A DNA stretch of 64,000 nucleotides. Origin: Tieghemostelium lacteum (lineage: Eukaryota > Evosea > Eumycetozoa > Dictyosteliales > Raperosteliaceae). The position numbers were made by a program, and so were the translations under genes. The notes below the pieces were generated by a model. It saw only the letters and a list, made by a program, of their open reading frames with translations. It did not search any database and was not told the DNA's origin. Position 1 is the first letter of the stretch, and the number at the start of each line of letters is the position of its first letter. Where the stretch lies: positions 124,001 to 188,000 of the forward strand of contig LODT01000021.1 of assembly GCA_001606155.1 (NCBI GenBank), read 5' to 3'. Positions 19,101 through 29,816 of this stretch are shown here, piece after piece.

Positions 19101-19568
19101 ATTTTTAATTTCAATAGGCATAGAGGATGATGATAATGGTATACCTGAGACAGGTGATGTAGATTGATTTTGGTTGATATTCATAGTGGTAGTTGGTAAC
19201 TGTGATGGTGATATACTGGTTATATTGGTATTTATAGTTCCAACAGATGAAAGTGCATCTGAATTGGCAGAAACCTCAACTAAACTAGTAGACAAATCAA
19301 TAGGTGATGTAACTATACCTCTTCTAATCTTATTGATTCCAACAGAAAACTTTATAGTAGTTGGTAATTTATCTTTATTAGTTGAAGTCAGTTCCAATCT
19401 TGATATTCTAATATGACAACATCTCTTTATTGAACTGTGATGATTAGTCTTTTCATCACTCTTTAAATGACTACCTATAATATTAAGTTGTGGTATCATT
19501 ATAAATCCTTCTACACCACCTATAGATTGAGTTCTATTCAGTAATGAAGGTGAAACTGAATAACTCAT
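16194..19568 (-). CDS. PACS-like (phosphofurin acidic cluster sorting) protein
   Basis: Two exons, 19568-18792 and 18734-16194, joined over a 57-bp intron (GTATGT...TATAG), give 1105 aa. The junction produces CTINLSQI-LQQGEIAA, which fits the end of the cargo-binding (furin-binding) region of PACS proteins. The N-terminal part has IRISRLELTS and later ISFHYDHSLKEYDDYIKITLLK. An acidic Asp run (about residues 300-310, DSDSGDDDDDDDY) and long Ser/Asn/Gln-rich linkers follow. The C-terminal domain has SKPRGWDPFVFYLLPLGKSND and ends with GVKFLTVSPQWATHVKYF, both close to PACS-1/2. Family role: adaptors that bind phosphorylated acidic clusters and AP-1 or COPI to return cargo to the trans-Golgi or ER. 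The dictyostelid substrate is unknown. Homology is clear at both ends, while the middle is low-complexity. Confidence 0.8.
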
Positions 19569-20107
19569 GGTTTTAACCTATAAAGGTGGAAATATTGCTT
19601 TATAAAAAAAAAATTCATTCAAATAAAAATTTTTTAAATATAAATTAAAAATAATAATAAATTCTGATATGAAATTGATATTTGAATATCACCAAGTCCA
19701 CTAAACTAAGAATAAAAATCAAAATTTTTAAATTTAGTTTGAAAAATCCTATTTAAAACAACTTAAATTAACATATTATCTCTTCACAATGTATTTCAAT
19801 CAAAAGAAATAATAATATTTTCTTTATTTATTATTTTTTCTTTGTTAATATTTGACGTAATTTAGTGACTAGATACACATCCCCAAATTAGTTTTCCTTT
19901 TGATAAAGGAAACGATACTTTATCATTATCCCCCAAAAATTTAGACTAATTCCAATTGAATAGTATCAATAAATCAATGAAAATTTAAAGTTTATTGTTA
20001 ATGAAAATAATAATAATAAAAAATTTTTTTATTAATTATTGGAATAAGAATTACCATTGAAGGTTTTTCCATTGGGGAGTGGGAGATGTTTTTTAATGAA
20101 TGATTTA
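19569..20107. other. AT-rich spacer between PACS-like and GATA genes
   Basis: This is likely the PACS-like promoter. A/T runs are present and nothing else was recognised. Confidence 0.6.
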
Positions 20108-21697
20108 TTAATTCAAAGTGCTATTACTAGTACTTGAATTTTTCAAATTATGTTGTTTTAAAGGTAATTGCTGGTTTTGTTGTTGTTGTTGCTGTTGCTG
20201 TTGTTGATTATTCTGACATAAAAGATCATTAACAGTTACAACAGATTGTGGTTTCCAAGCTAGAGAAGCTTCCCTACGAACTAGTTTGGCAAAATATAAA
20301 CCGCAAGCATTACAAAGTGATTGATTACCAGCAGGACCTTTCCTCCATTCTGGAGAACTAGTTGTACCACAGCTTGTACAATGCTTCAATTCACCAATCT
20401 TTCTTTTCTGACAAACTGCTTTATCGTTTGACCCAAATTTCAATAGTTGTGGGTCTCCATTAATATTAGAAGAAGAAACACCATTAGCATCAGTAGTACC
20501 ATTACAACCATTAAGAATACCATTTGAATTATTGTTATTTTGATTGGCAGCAGCTAACAGTTGCATATTTAGAAGTGACTGTGCTGATAGTTCTTTGTTT
20601 TTAATTTTTGATTTTCTGAATCTTCTTGGTCTTGTTAAAACTGGTACACGACCTTCGTCATTGTTACCAAATACCCTTGAATTTGGTTCATTTTGAAGCA
20701 TAAGTTGCATTGATATATCCAGACTCTCAACTTTCTGAGTTAGGTTCTGTAATGTTAATTTTATCTTTTCTAAACCATTTACAAAGTCACCACTAACCAT
20801 TGATTCCTTAGATTGTTTTGAAATGGATGATCCCAAATCCCTCAACTCTATAAAACATTCTAAAATAGTACCAGAATCAATAATTGGTATTTCAGAAATT
20901 GTATTATTTATAACATTATTATTAGTATTAATTGAATTATTTTGATTATTTGAATTATTGGGAAGAGTTGAAACTATCAGAGGGGTATTAACATTAACTG
21001 ATTGAGTAGAGTTAATTAATGGAGTTGTATTTTGTGACAGGTTATTAGGGGAAATATTATTTGGTATTAAATGTTGTTGTAGTTGTTGTTGTGGAGGTGA
21101 AGTTGGATATGAATGTAGTGCTATTGAAGTAGGTACAAATGGTGGTGATTCAGAACTAGGATAGCTATTTAAAGTAACATATTGTTGTTGTTGTTGATTA
21201 GGTAACATGTTGTTGCTATTATTTTGGATATTATTATTTGAGATTTTTGGAAGAAGAGGATTGGGATTTGGTTGATGTTGCAATGGTGATAAAGGCATAC
21301 CCATTACATTAAGTAATTCATTATCAATTGAATTTGATCTCTTTTTTAAATTTGGAACCAAGGAATTGTAAGACAAATTTGAATTTGTACAATTGTTGTT
21401 GTTGTTGTTGTTATTATTGTTGTTATTATTAATATTATTATTATTAGGTTTGATATTGAATATGGAATTATTGGTTGAGATATTTGTAGGTCTAGGTGGA
21501 GAGGAACTACATTGTAAATTACTATAGTTATTATGAATATTTAGTAAGGGGTTATTACTCTGATTGGTAATTGGAAATAAATTCAATTTGGTGGAATTTG
21601 GAAATTGTAGTTTTTGGAGATTGTTTTGTTGTTTATTTGATAATAAAAAATCTGGTGACTGAATCATATGACTTGAAATTTGACCCAACTTATCCAT
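20108..21697 (-). CDS. GATA-type zinc-finger transcription factor
   Basis: A single exon of 529 aa. One GATA finger of type C-x2-C-x18-C-x2-C lies at about residues 440-465 (HCTSCGTTSSPEWRKGPAGN, then LCNACGLYFAKLVRREA), followed by the short basic arm. A basic patch RPRRFRKSKIKNK lies about 80 residues upstream and could be a nuclear signal. Most of the rest is Asn/Gln/Ser/Pro-rich, with a long Asn run near residues 85-105 and a Gln run after the finger. Dictyostelid GATA factors (gta genes, stalky) control cAMP-stage and stalk/spore decisions; I cannot tell which one this is. It has a very long upstream region (2.1 kb) shared with fimbrin, which fits developmental control. Confidence 0.9.
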   Translation of the reverse strand: MDKLGQISSHMIQSPDFLLSNKQQNNLQKLQFPNSTKLNLFPITNQSNNPLLNIHNNYSNLQCSSSPPRPTNISTNNSIFNIKPNNNNINNNNNNNNNNNNNCTNSNLSYNSLVPNLKKRSNSIDNELLNVMGMPLSPLQHQPNPNPLLPKISNNNIQNNSNNMLPNQQQQQYVTLNSYPSSESPPFVPTSIALHSYPTSPPQQQLQQHLIPNNISPNNLSQNTTPLINSTQSVNVNTPLIVSTLPNNSNNQNNSINTNNNVINNTISEIPIIDSGTILECFIELRDLGSSISKQSKESMVSGDFVNGLEKIKLTLQNLTQKVESLDISMQLMLQNEPNSRVFGNNDEGRVPVLTRPRRFRKSKIKNKELSAQSLLNMQLLAAANQNNNNSNGILNGCNGTTDANGVSSSNINGDPQLLKFGSNDKAVCQKRKIGELKHCTSCGTTSSPEWRKGPAGNQSLCNACGLYFAKLVRREASLAWKPQSVVTVNDLLCQNNQQQQQQQQQQNQQLPLKQHNLKNSSTSNSTLN

Positions 21698-22275
21698 TTT
21701 TATGATAATTATAATTTATTTTTTTGTTTTTTTTTTTTTTTTTTATATATATTAATGTTATTAATCTAAATATATTTATTTTATTTTTTTTATTCAGGAT
21801 TTAAGATTGTGGATTGGAGGTGATAAGGACACAAACAAACAAAAAAAAAACAAATAATATTATTGTTGAAATATTATTATTATAATGAGGTGTTTGGATT
21901 ATTAATAATGAATATTTTTTGAATGGGTATTGGATTTACTGTTGTTTGATCAAGATTTATAAATAAACAATAATTAATAAAATAAATATATTATTTTGAT
22001 ATTATATATTAAATTTGAATTTGTTTTGTTTTGGATAAAAACAGTATTTAGTAATTTTGTTTTTGGTGGGTAGTGGGGTAGTGGTAGTGTGGTGGTATTG
22101 ATCAAGATTTATTTAGATTTAAGATATTAACTTTGATGGGAGTGTGTGTGTTTATTATTTTATATATATGTATATGTTTATGTATTTTGTTGATGATTAG
22201 TGGTAAATGGGGTTGGTTTGACAAAACTCAAAATATTTATATTTTTAGTTTAATCGAACTAGTAGCTACAACAGC

Positions 22276-22311
<36 letters not shown>

Positions 22312-23802
22312 ATCAAAATCACAAAACACAAAATAAAAACAAGATATAATAAAATAAAATAAAATAAATGCTGTATTTAAATTAATTAAAATCAGACAAA
22401 GTTTCTTATCTGGGAAAGGAATGACATAAATTGTAGAGTTTAAAGTAGTGAGAAAGAGAGTGATTTAAGAAGAGATAGGTAGTGTCTCTATATGAAAGTG
22501 TTTTAATTTGTCTTGGTGGTGTTAATGGGATAGTGTGTTAATTGTGTTTATTGTGTGTTTTTTAGTAAAATAATATTGTTGATGTTGTTCAACTAATCAA
22601 CACACATTATTTTTGAAAAAATAGAGTGGAAAAATAAAATATAAAAAAATTATTATAATGTAGTATAAATAGCTTTTTAAAGTTGAATAATAATAAACTA
22701 GTCATTGTCATAAATCTCTTTGTTTGTTTTTTAAATAAAATAATCAATCAAGACACTATAAATAATATCAGAGAAATGATTCATCAAAGAAAAGATAAAA
22801 TTTTTATCAATAACCACACCCCATTCACCACCACTGGTGAAAATTAAAAAATAATTGATACTAAATAGGGTAATGTATAAAAATAGTACTAGGTTGTTTT
22901 GTGTAAGTGAGGGGAAAGAGGTGGTGTATATATAACTCTTTAACATGGAAGTTTAATGTATATGTGAGCAAGCCAATAATTTATATTCTGCAAGACTTTG
23001 AGTGAAAGATGAGGTTGTGGTTAGATTTATATTAAAACAAACAAATCCTAGATGCAATATAAAATCACAAAATGTATATTTTATAATTATAATAATAGAA
23101 TATTTTATCTTCATGTGGTGGTGTGGGAATGTAGGATGTCGCTATAAAAGAAGTCAATGGATTAATTCAGGAATATATTACCATTTATCCATTTTGAGAT
23201 TCATTTAAACTAAATGAAATTTGTATATTATATATGTATTGTTTAATCAAACACCACACATAATCTCTAATTTTAATTATTTTAAAATTAAAACTATCTC
23301 TTTTGAATAATAATAGTGTTGCTTTGTAATGGGATTGATAATTTAATGTTTCTATTTAAAAATAGAATAACAATAGTAACAGATAGCTCATGAAATAGAT
23401 ATATTTAAAATTAAATCTTTGTTTGATAGGGAAGGAGTGTGTTAATTACAATTTCGTATATTGTATATTAATCTGAGAGTGATGCAAGTATAGTTTAAAA
23501 TATATTTCTATAATCATTTATTTAACAATTCATCATATTTACACAATGTTATTTATGATTCCATATTATTATTTTAAAATTATATTCAAGTTGAAATAAC
23601 TTTTTTTTTAATGATCATTTTTTTTAAAAATTGAACGTGTGAACAAATAAATTTTAATTTAAATTAGGTTGGCTGAGATGGGTTTTTTGGATTTTGCCCT
23701 TGTGGATTCAAATAAATTAAAAAAAAATTAACCAAAATTAAAAATCTATTTTTTTTTTTTTATTTATTAAATTTTGTTTATAAATAATTATCTCTAAATA
23801 CA
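21698..23802. promoter_or_regulatory. 2.1-kb divergent upstream region of the GATA factor and fimbrin genes
   Basis: The region has no credible gene, in a genome where most spacers are under 600 bp. It contains several G/T-rich or C/A-rich blocks that resemble the G-box bound by the dictyostelid factor GBF: GTGGGTAGTGGGGTAGTGG around 22067-22085, TGTGGTGGTGTGGG at 23114-23127, ACCACACCCC at about 22812-22821 with CACCACCACTGG just after, and AACACCACACATAATC near 23250. A simple CAA repeat lies at about 22268-22311. The motif reading is by eye and unproven. Confidence 0.4.
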
Positions 23803-25623
23803 ATGGCATCCGAATTTAATGCATCAGAAATTGAAGAATTTCGTAAACAATTCAAAGTATTTGATGAAAATGGTGATGGATCAATCAGTGCACAAGAACT
23901 TCAAAAGATCATGACTTCACTTGGTGAAAAAGTCACTGGTGTCCAAGTTAGAGATATGATCAAAGAAGTCGATACTGATAACAGTGGTACTGTAGATTTC
24001 AATGAATTCCTTCAAGTTATGGCCAAAGCTAAAGGAAACAATTCACCAGCATTTGCCTCTGTTGTAAAGAAAGTAGGACAAGTCAATACCATTGGTGGAT
24101 ATTCAGGATCTGGTGTGCACTCATACTCAGATGAAGAGAAAGTAGCTTATATTGACTGGATTAATAACTGTCTGTCAAAAGATGCTGATCTCAAGGGTAA
24201 ATTACCAATCTCTGAAGATGGTGATGCCTTCTTTAAAGCCTGTTATGATGGTTTGGTATTATGTAAACTCATTAATGATGCAGTCCCAGATACCATTGAT
24301 GAAAGAGTATTGAACAAGAAGAATCTCAATACCTTCCGTGTCAATGAAAATCAAGTACTTTGTATTAACTCTGCCAAAGCTATCGGTTGTAATGTAGTTA
24401 ATATTGGTGCTTCTGATCTCATGGAAGGTCGTGCACATCTTCTTATGGGTTTGACATGGCAAATCATCAAGATTGGTTTGTTTGCTCGTATCAATCTCAA
24501 AAATCACCCAGAACTCTACCGTCTACTCTTGGATGGTGAGACCATTGATGATTTACTTAAACTTCCAGTAGAAGAAATCCTCTTGAGATGGTTTAACTAC
24601 CATTTAGCTGAGGCTGGTCACCCAAGACGTGTCAAGAATTTCACTTCTGACATTAAAGACTCTGAAAACTATACCATCCTCCTCAAACAAATTGCCCCAC
24701 AAGGTACCGGTGTAGATACCCGTGCCCTCAGTGAGAGCAATCTCGATAGAAGAGCTGCAATCATGTTAGAGAATGCCGATAAACTCGGTTGTAAGAAATT
24801 TGTCAGACCTCGTGATGTAGTCAATGGAAATCAAAAATTGAATTTAGCATTTGTTGCCAATTTGTTCAACACTCATCCAGCTTTGAAACCAGTTGAAAAT
24901 GTTGTCATTATTGAAGAAACTCGTGAAGAGAAGACATTCCGTAACTGGATGAACTCTCTTGGTGTTGATCCATTTGTAAATGTTCTCTATGAAGGTATCA
25001 AAGATGGTTTAGTACTCATTCAATTATTTGATAAGATCTTCCCAGGTTCAGTTGACTGGAAGAAAGTCAATCAACCACCATTCAAAGCTATGGGTGCTGA
25101 AATGAAAAAACTCGAAAACTGTAACTACGCCGTTCAATTGGGTAAAAACCAGAAATTCTCTTTGGTCGGTATCGATGGTAAAAACATTTATGATAAAAAC
25201 AAGACTTTATGTCTAGCCATTCTTTGGCAATTAATGAGAGCTCATGTCTTATCTATTTTGAATGCTCTCTCTCAAGATGGTAAACCAATTGGTGATAATG
25301 AAATTATTGATTGGACCAACAAGAAACTCTCATCTGCTGGAAAGAGTGGAATCTCAAGTTTCAAAGATGCCGCTATTGCCAATGGTATTGTTGTTTTGAA
25401 TCTCATTGAGGCCATTCGTCCAGGTTCAATTGAATCTTCAATGGTCGACACAACCAACACTGAAGCTGGCAACCTCTTGAATGCTAAATTAGCAATCTCA
25501 ACTGCCCGTAAGATTGGTGCTGTTGTATTTGCCCTCCCAGAAGATATCGTTGAAGTTAAACCAAAGATGACCATGACCTTATTTGCTTCTTTAATGGCTG
25601 TTGACTATGGTGTACAAAAATAA
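23803..25623 (+). CDS. fimA: Fimbrin/plastin, actin-bundling protein
   Basis: A single exon of 606 aa, the usual fimbrin length. The N-terminus has two canonical EF-hand loops, DENGDGSISAQE (21-32) and DTDNSGTVDFNE (57-68), with all calcium ligands. Four calponin-homology domains in two tandem pairs fill residues about 105-606, with the expected LCKLIN, WQIIKIG, WFNYHLAEAG and ILWQLMRAHV signatures. The family cross-links parallel actin filaments in a calcium-sensitive way at phagocytic cups, macropinosomes and the cortex. Codon usage is more biased and richer in C-ending codons than the neighbours, which suggests high expression. It is divergent from the GATA gene over a long regulatory region and convergent, with 73 bp between, on the CCT-like gene. 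Confidence 0.96.
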   Translation: MASEFNASEIEEFRKQFKVFDENGDGSISAQELQKIMTSLGEKVTGVQVRDMIKEVDTDNSGTVDFNEFLQVMAKAKGNNSPAFASVVKKVGQVNTIGGYSGSGVHSYSDEEKVAYIDWINNCLSKDADLKGKLPISEDGDAFFKACYDGLVLCKLINDAVPDTIDERVLNKKNLNTFRVNENQVLCINSAKAIGCNVVNIGASDLMEGRAHLLMGLTWQIIKIGLFARINLKNHPELYRLLLDGETIDDLLKLPVEEILLRWFNYHLAEAGHPRRVKNFTSDIKDSENYTILLKQIAPQGTGVDTRALSESNLDRRAAIMLENADKLGCKKFVRPRDVVNGNQKLNLAFVANLFNTHPALKPVENVVIIEETREEKTFRNWMNSLGVDPFVNVLYEGIKDGLVLIQLFDKIFPGSVDWKKVNQPPFKAMGAEMKKLENCNYAVQLGKNQKFSLVGIDGKNIYDKNKTLCLAILWQLMRAHVLSILNALSQDGKPIGDNEIIDWTNKKLSSAGKSGISSFKDAAIANGIVVLNLIEAIRPGSIESSMVDTTNTEAGNLLNAKLAISTARKIGAVVFALPEDIVEVKPKMTMTLFASLMAVDYGVQK

Positions 25624-25696
25624 ATTAATAACTAACAGCACTTACCTTGTTGTTAAACTAGAAAAATAAAATTAAAAAATCAAAATTATTGTAAAT

Positions 25697-27199
25697 TTAA
25701 ATTACAATTAAATCATTTATTTGTAATAATATAAATATTAAATTACATGAATCACTATAAATTTTCCTTTTTAATTGTAAATTTTCATTGAATTCTATAT
25801 TATTATTATTAATATGTTGATTTGTTTTTCCAAGCAATAATAATGATTTAGCATATTTTTCAATTGAATGTTTAACAATTGATTCTTTATCAGGTAAATG
25901 AATATTTAATAAATGATTTGATAATTCTAATTCTATTGGTTCTTTTACTTTTATGTAATTATTATTATTGTTATTATCTAAAGTTGAGGTAGAGTACATT
26001 ATAATATCATCTAGATATTTTTTTAATTCCTGTGATTGGAATTCATTCGTACCTGATATTAAAATGGTGTTTAATGGTGACAATGATATCTTAAATTGAT
26101 ACAGTATATCATTGTCATCATGTAAATGGTTATTAGGAGTGATTTGATATTCATTTATAGAAATTGGTTGATATTGATTACCAAGTTCTATATCTTTAAT
26201 ATCCATTGAATAGTTGATTTTAGAACCCAAAGCAACTGATAGTTTAGTTAAAATTGTAATTGGAATATACCTCAGTGCTAGTATATTAAATTGATTCATA
26301 TAATGTAATGCAATATCATCTATATCACCACTTGTAACTATTGTTGTAACTTTATGTACTTCTACCAATTCTTTTAGATATTTCTTAAAATGATGTTCTT
26401 CGTCTACTTTCCAATCTAACATCTCTTTAATGTTATTGAATTCTAATTGAATTTGTAAATTTGATTTTTCTAATTGAATATCAATACCAAATAACAAAAC
26501 TTTCTCCGATTTGTTATTCTCTGAAATTGAATGTTTTTTATATGTTGGTATATTGATATACTTGTTAATTCTAAAAACAAGTGAATTCTCTATTAAAATT
26601 ATTTGAACTTCTTTTCTAAAATTTAAATTCACCACTACTTGACTATGAACCTTTGATAGATTCAAAGAAGGATTACTATTCAGTAATTCCAATAACTCAT
26701 TTTTCCCGATTAAATTAAATTTTGATTTTATCTGAATATAGCTATTATTACTAATATTACTGTTGTTGTTATTATTCTTCAACGAATCTAAAAATAATAG
26801 AGACTGTTTCAAACAATATTTAAATCCTTGATAGATTTGATCCAAATCGAGACCTGATAATAACAAATCAAGTGATGATTCTAATAAATGTGTAGATAGT
26901 ATCAGAACAGATGATACACCACCATGAATGAGATATTCTCTATTCAATAGATACCTCTTTATAAAATCACCAATTGGATGTTTGATTTTAAAGAATTTCA
27001 ATAGGGTGAATCCATCCGAACTGATTATAATTCTCTTTTGTTTCGTTGAATCACTATCCTTATTTTCATTCTCTGATTGGTCTACTATTATCTTTGATAA
27101 ACCATATGGACCAAATGAAAGTTTAATAGATTCTGAAAATGATTTTAAAATAATAACATTCGATCTTAATAAATTTAAGTAGGTTTCATTGCTATCCAT
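25697..27199 (-). CDS. Degenerate CCT/TCP-1-like chaperonin protein
   Basis: A single exon of 500 aa. The N-terminal part follows the group II chaperonin order: SIKLSFGPYGLSKIIVDQ (as in SxGPxGxxKM), then ISSDGFTLLKFFKIKHPIGDF (as in NDGATILKxLxxxHP). The apical part has VTSGDIDDIALHYMNQFNIL, closest in my judgement to the theta subunit CCT8. The ATP-site motif GDGTTS is replaced by HGGVSS, the GGGATE motif is replaced by VKEPIE, and most of the C-terminal equatorial segment that follows is missing, so ATP hydrolysis is unlikely. The frame is long and uninterrupted and no extra exon fits in the 73 bp to fimbrin. It could be a non-ATPase CCT paralogue, like BBS-type chaperonins in ciliated organisms, or a rapidly evolving relic. 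It shares an 84-bp divergent spacer with the coiled-coil gene. Confidence 0.7.
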   Translation of the reverse strand: MDSNETYLNLLRSNVIILKSFSESIKLSFGPYGLSKIIVDQSENENKDSDSTKQKRIIISSDGFTLLKFFKIKHPIGDFIKRYLLNREYLIHGGVSSVLILSTHLLESSLDLLLSGLDLDQIYQGFKYCLKQSLLFLDSLKNNNNNSNISNNSYIQIKSKFNLIGKNELLELLNSNPSLNLSKVHSQVVVNLNFRKEVQIILIENSLVFRINKYINIPTYKKHSISENNKSEKVLLFGIDIQLEKSNLQIQLEFNNIKEMLDWKVDEEHHFKKYLKELVEVHKVTTIVTSGDIDDIALHYMNQFNILALRYIPITILTKLSVALGSKINYSMDIKDIELGNQYQPISINEYQITPNNHLHDDNDILYQFKISLSPLNTILISGTNEFQSQELKKYLDDIIMYSTSTLDNNNNNNYIKVKEPIELELSNHLLNIHLPDKESIVKHSIEKYAKSLLLLGKTNQHINNNNIEFNENLQLKRKIYSDSCNLIFILLQINDLIVI

Positions 27200-27283
27200 T
27201 AAATAAAAAAAATAAAAAAAAAGTAAGATTATGTGAATAAAAAGTATTCAAATAAAAGTTAAATATTATTTAAAATAACTTTA

Positions 27284-28140
27284 ATGTATTTGAATTCATT
27301 TAATTTATTTATAATGGAAATAGAATATTTAAGAAAAAGAAATTATTTTATAGTAGAACAAAATAATAAGTTACTTTCTATAATTTCTGGATTTCAAAAT
27401 ACTTTAATTACGGTTAAAAACTATCCAAATATTATAAAGGATTTAAAAGATACTTTGAATAATGTTAACCAGGAGAATTTAAATCTAAATAATGTAAGTT
27501 AAAATATATAAAGAATTCTTTAAAGATTCCCTAATGATATTAACACTGTTTTTTTTTAAAGAAATTAAATGAAATGAATAATCATTATATGGAAAAGATA
27601 AAGGAAATGGAAGAGGAATCATTGAACACAATGAAAGATAATCAAGAGATTATGGAAGAGTTGAAAAAGAATATTGAGAATCTAAATTCTGATAATAGAT
27701 TACAAAGTGATGATTATCATAATCATGCTTTAAATTTGAAATCTGAAATTGAAAATCTACAGATGAATCTAAAGAAATGTAATGAACGTGAACAATACTA
27801 TAAAAATTCACTAGATCAAAAGAATGTTGAGTTTAAGGAATTAAAGTTGGAGTTGGATAGACAAAAGAAGTGTCATCATGAGGAAATGTTGAAATATGAT
27901 ATTAAATTGAAGGAAATGGAACAAAAGTTATCAGAGACTAATAAATTACAAACTCAATTAGAAAGTTGTAAAAAGTCTTTGATACTACACAAACAAAACT
28001 ATGATAAACAAACTGAAGAATATAAAAAGAAGATTATTGATTTAGAAAATGAAATTAATCATCGTCCTACTACAAATGCCAATCATCTTAGATCAAGCAC
28101 CAATTCTAAAAAAAACTATCCAACATTGAGTTTTGTTTGA
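27284..28140 (+). CDS. Coiled-coil protein of unknown function
   Basis: Two exons, 27284-27493 and 27562-28140, with a 68-bp intron (GTAAGT...AAAG), give 262 aa. From about residue 65 to 240 nearly all of the sequence is Glu/Lys/Leu/Asn-rich with heptad spacing (for example MKDNQEIMEELKKNIENL and KYDIKLKEMEQKLSETN). A long parallel coiled coil is therefore likely. No globular domain was recognised. A second ATG at 27314 (MEIEYLRKRN) could be the real start. It is divergent from the CCT-like gene and 110 bp upstream of the J-protein gene on the same strand. Candidates such as centrosomal or cytoskeletal scaffolds cannot be told apart from sequence alone. Confidence 0.7.
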
Positions 28141-28250
28141 AGAGTTTAATTGGGGAGGTGTGGGATTGTAAAAAATAAAAAGTTTTTATCTTTTTTATTT
28201 TTTATTTTGCTGATTCATTCACAAGAGTTCCATTTATAATAATTTATAGA

Positions 28251-29471
28251 ATGGAAAGTAATAAAGAAGAAGCATTGAGATGTATTGATATAGCAATTGA
28301 AAAATTTGAAAGTGGGAACTACGAAGGTGGTTTCAAATTTCTCAATAAATCCAATTCGCTCTATCCCAATGCTAAAGCCAAAGAATTAGAGCAATTCTAT
28401 AAAGCAAAGCAAAACAATACCTCTTCAAGCAGTAGTAGTCATAAACCAACTCATACAGATACCAATAACAATACTAGCAGTAGTAGTAGTTCAACACCTA
28501 CTACACCAGGGTCACCAACAGCAACATATACAATAGAACAAGTAGACGCAATCAAAAAGATTAAAAAATCAAAGAACTTCTATGAGATTTTAGAAGTTTC
28601 AAAAACAGCAACAGATTCTGAGATTAAGAAAGCCTATAGAAAAGTAGCATTACAATTACATCCTGATAAGAACCATGCACCTGGTGCTGAAGATGCATTT
28701 AAGATGGTAACACAGGCATTTTCGTGCCTTTCAGATGAGAAAAAGAGAAAGAATTACGATTTACACGGTGCAGAGGATACTGTACCTAATAGATCACCTT
28801 TTCAAAGAGGTGGTGGGTTCTACTATGACGAAGATATATCACCAGAAGATGTTTTTGAAAATCTTTTTGGTTTTGCATTTGGTGGGGGTGTACCTGGAGG
28901 AAATGTCAGAAGAAGAGGTGGTGTTGGCGGACAAGGTTTTCAATATTACAGTTCTGGTTTCTCACCGTATGGAGGTGGTGTTAGATTCCAGTTTCCACAA
29001 CAACAGAGAAGAAGAGCTGCCAACCAGAATGAAGAGACACCAAATATATTCAACCTATTACTGATATTTTTACCTTTACTGTTGATTTTCTTCTCTATGA
29101 TATCTGGTGGAACTACCAATCAGGCTAAAGACCAGACCGTGAATAGCGGTCTCTTTCAATTTGAAAAAAATAATATATTTAAGATGGAAAGAAATATACA
29201 TATATCATCTTCAGATATAGATATAACCTATTATGTAAAAGATACATTTGATAAACAGAGACAGTACTATAGACTTTCGGTAAATGATATAGAGGATAGA
29301 GTTGTACATCAATGGTTAGAAATTAAACGTCCACATTGTATAAATAGGAAAGTACTAGAAGAAAAATTAAAATCAGAAACTCTCTATGCAAGAGCGGAGA
29401 TTGAAAAGGAACTAACTCAAAAGAAATATCAATATTGTGATAAACTATATGAATATTTTCATATAAATTAA
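28251..29471 (+). CDS. ER-membrane J protein, DNAJB12/DNAJB14-like
   Basis: A single exon of 406 aa. The N-terminus MESNKEEALRCIDIAIEKF with an N-terminal TPR-like helix pair matches the DNAJB12/14 start. A Ser/Thr/Asn linker follows, then the J domain at about residues 113-176 (YEILEVSKTATDSEIKKAYR, with HPDK). A Gly/Phe-rich segment contains EDVFENLFGFAFGGG. One membrane helix lies near 266-285 (FNLLLIFLPLLLIFFSMISG), and the C-terminal region corresponds to the DUF1977 domain. The family recruits Hsc70 on the cytosolic face of the ER for membrane-protein quality control. Length and layout fit (human 375-409). No anomaly was seen. Confidence 0.9.
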   Translation: MESNKEEALRCIDIAIEKFESGNYEGGFKFLNKSNSLYPNAKAKELEQFYKAKQNNTSSSSSSHKPTHTDTNNNTSSSSSSTPTTPGSPTATYTIEQVDAIKKIKKSKNFYEILEVSKTATDSEIKKAYRKVALQLHPDKNHAPGAEDAFKMVTQAFSCLSDEKKRKNYDLHGAEDTVPNRSPFQRGGGFYYDEDISPEDVFENLFGFAFGGGVPGGNVRRRGGVGGQGFQYYSSGFSPYGGGVRFQFPQQQRRRAANQNEETPNIFNLLLIFLPLLLIFFSMISGGTTNQAKDQTVNSGLFQFEKNNIFKMERNIHISSSDIDITYYVKDTFDKQRQYYRLSVNDIEDRVVHQWLEIKRPHCINRKVLEEKLKSETLYARAEIEKELTQKKYQYCDKLYEYFHIN

Positions 29472-29816
29472 ATTTATTACAAAATTTACAACGCTGTATA
29501 TATTCTTTATTATATTTTTTTAATGATTCTATAAATATTGAGATGAGTTGGACTAAATTCATAATTCAAATAAATCTACCCCTCCATTGCACACTCAATT
29601 ATTTTTAGAATAAATATTAGTAAAATTGGAAAATATTAATTATTATTTTTTGGATTAGATTGATTTTTAAAAATACACTTAATTAATATGTTGTCATATA
29701 TATTTTTTAAAATAATTTGTCATATTTCAAATATGTTTGTTACACCTTATTCTTTATTTAAATAAAGAATAAAAAAAATATTAAATTATAATTTTAATAT
29801 TCAATTCAATCGAATC
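29472..29816. other. AT-rich spacer between J-protein and HIBCH-like genes
   Basis: It is probably the promoter of the HIBCH-like gene. Only A/T runs were seen. Confidence 0.6.

Noticed and set aside
22133-22336. 67-codon ORF ending in a poly-Thr stretch
   Set aside because: It is a by-product of the CAA simple repeat and T-rich promoter DNA, with no coding-like composition before the repeat.
22731-23208. Short ORFs in the GATA-fimbrin spacer (71 codons minus, 68 codons plus)
   Set aside because: They are made of Ile/Phe/Tyr/Asn codons typical of random AT-rich DNA, with no conserved block.
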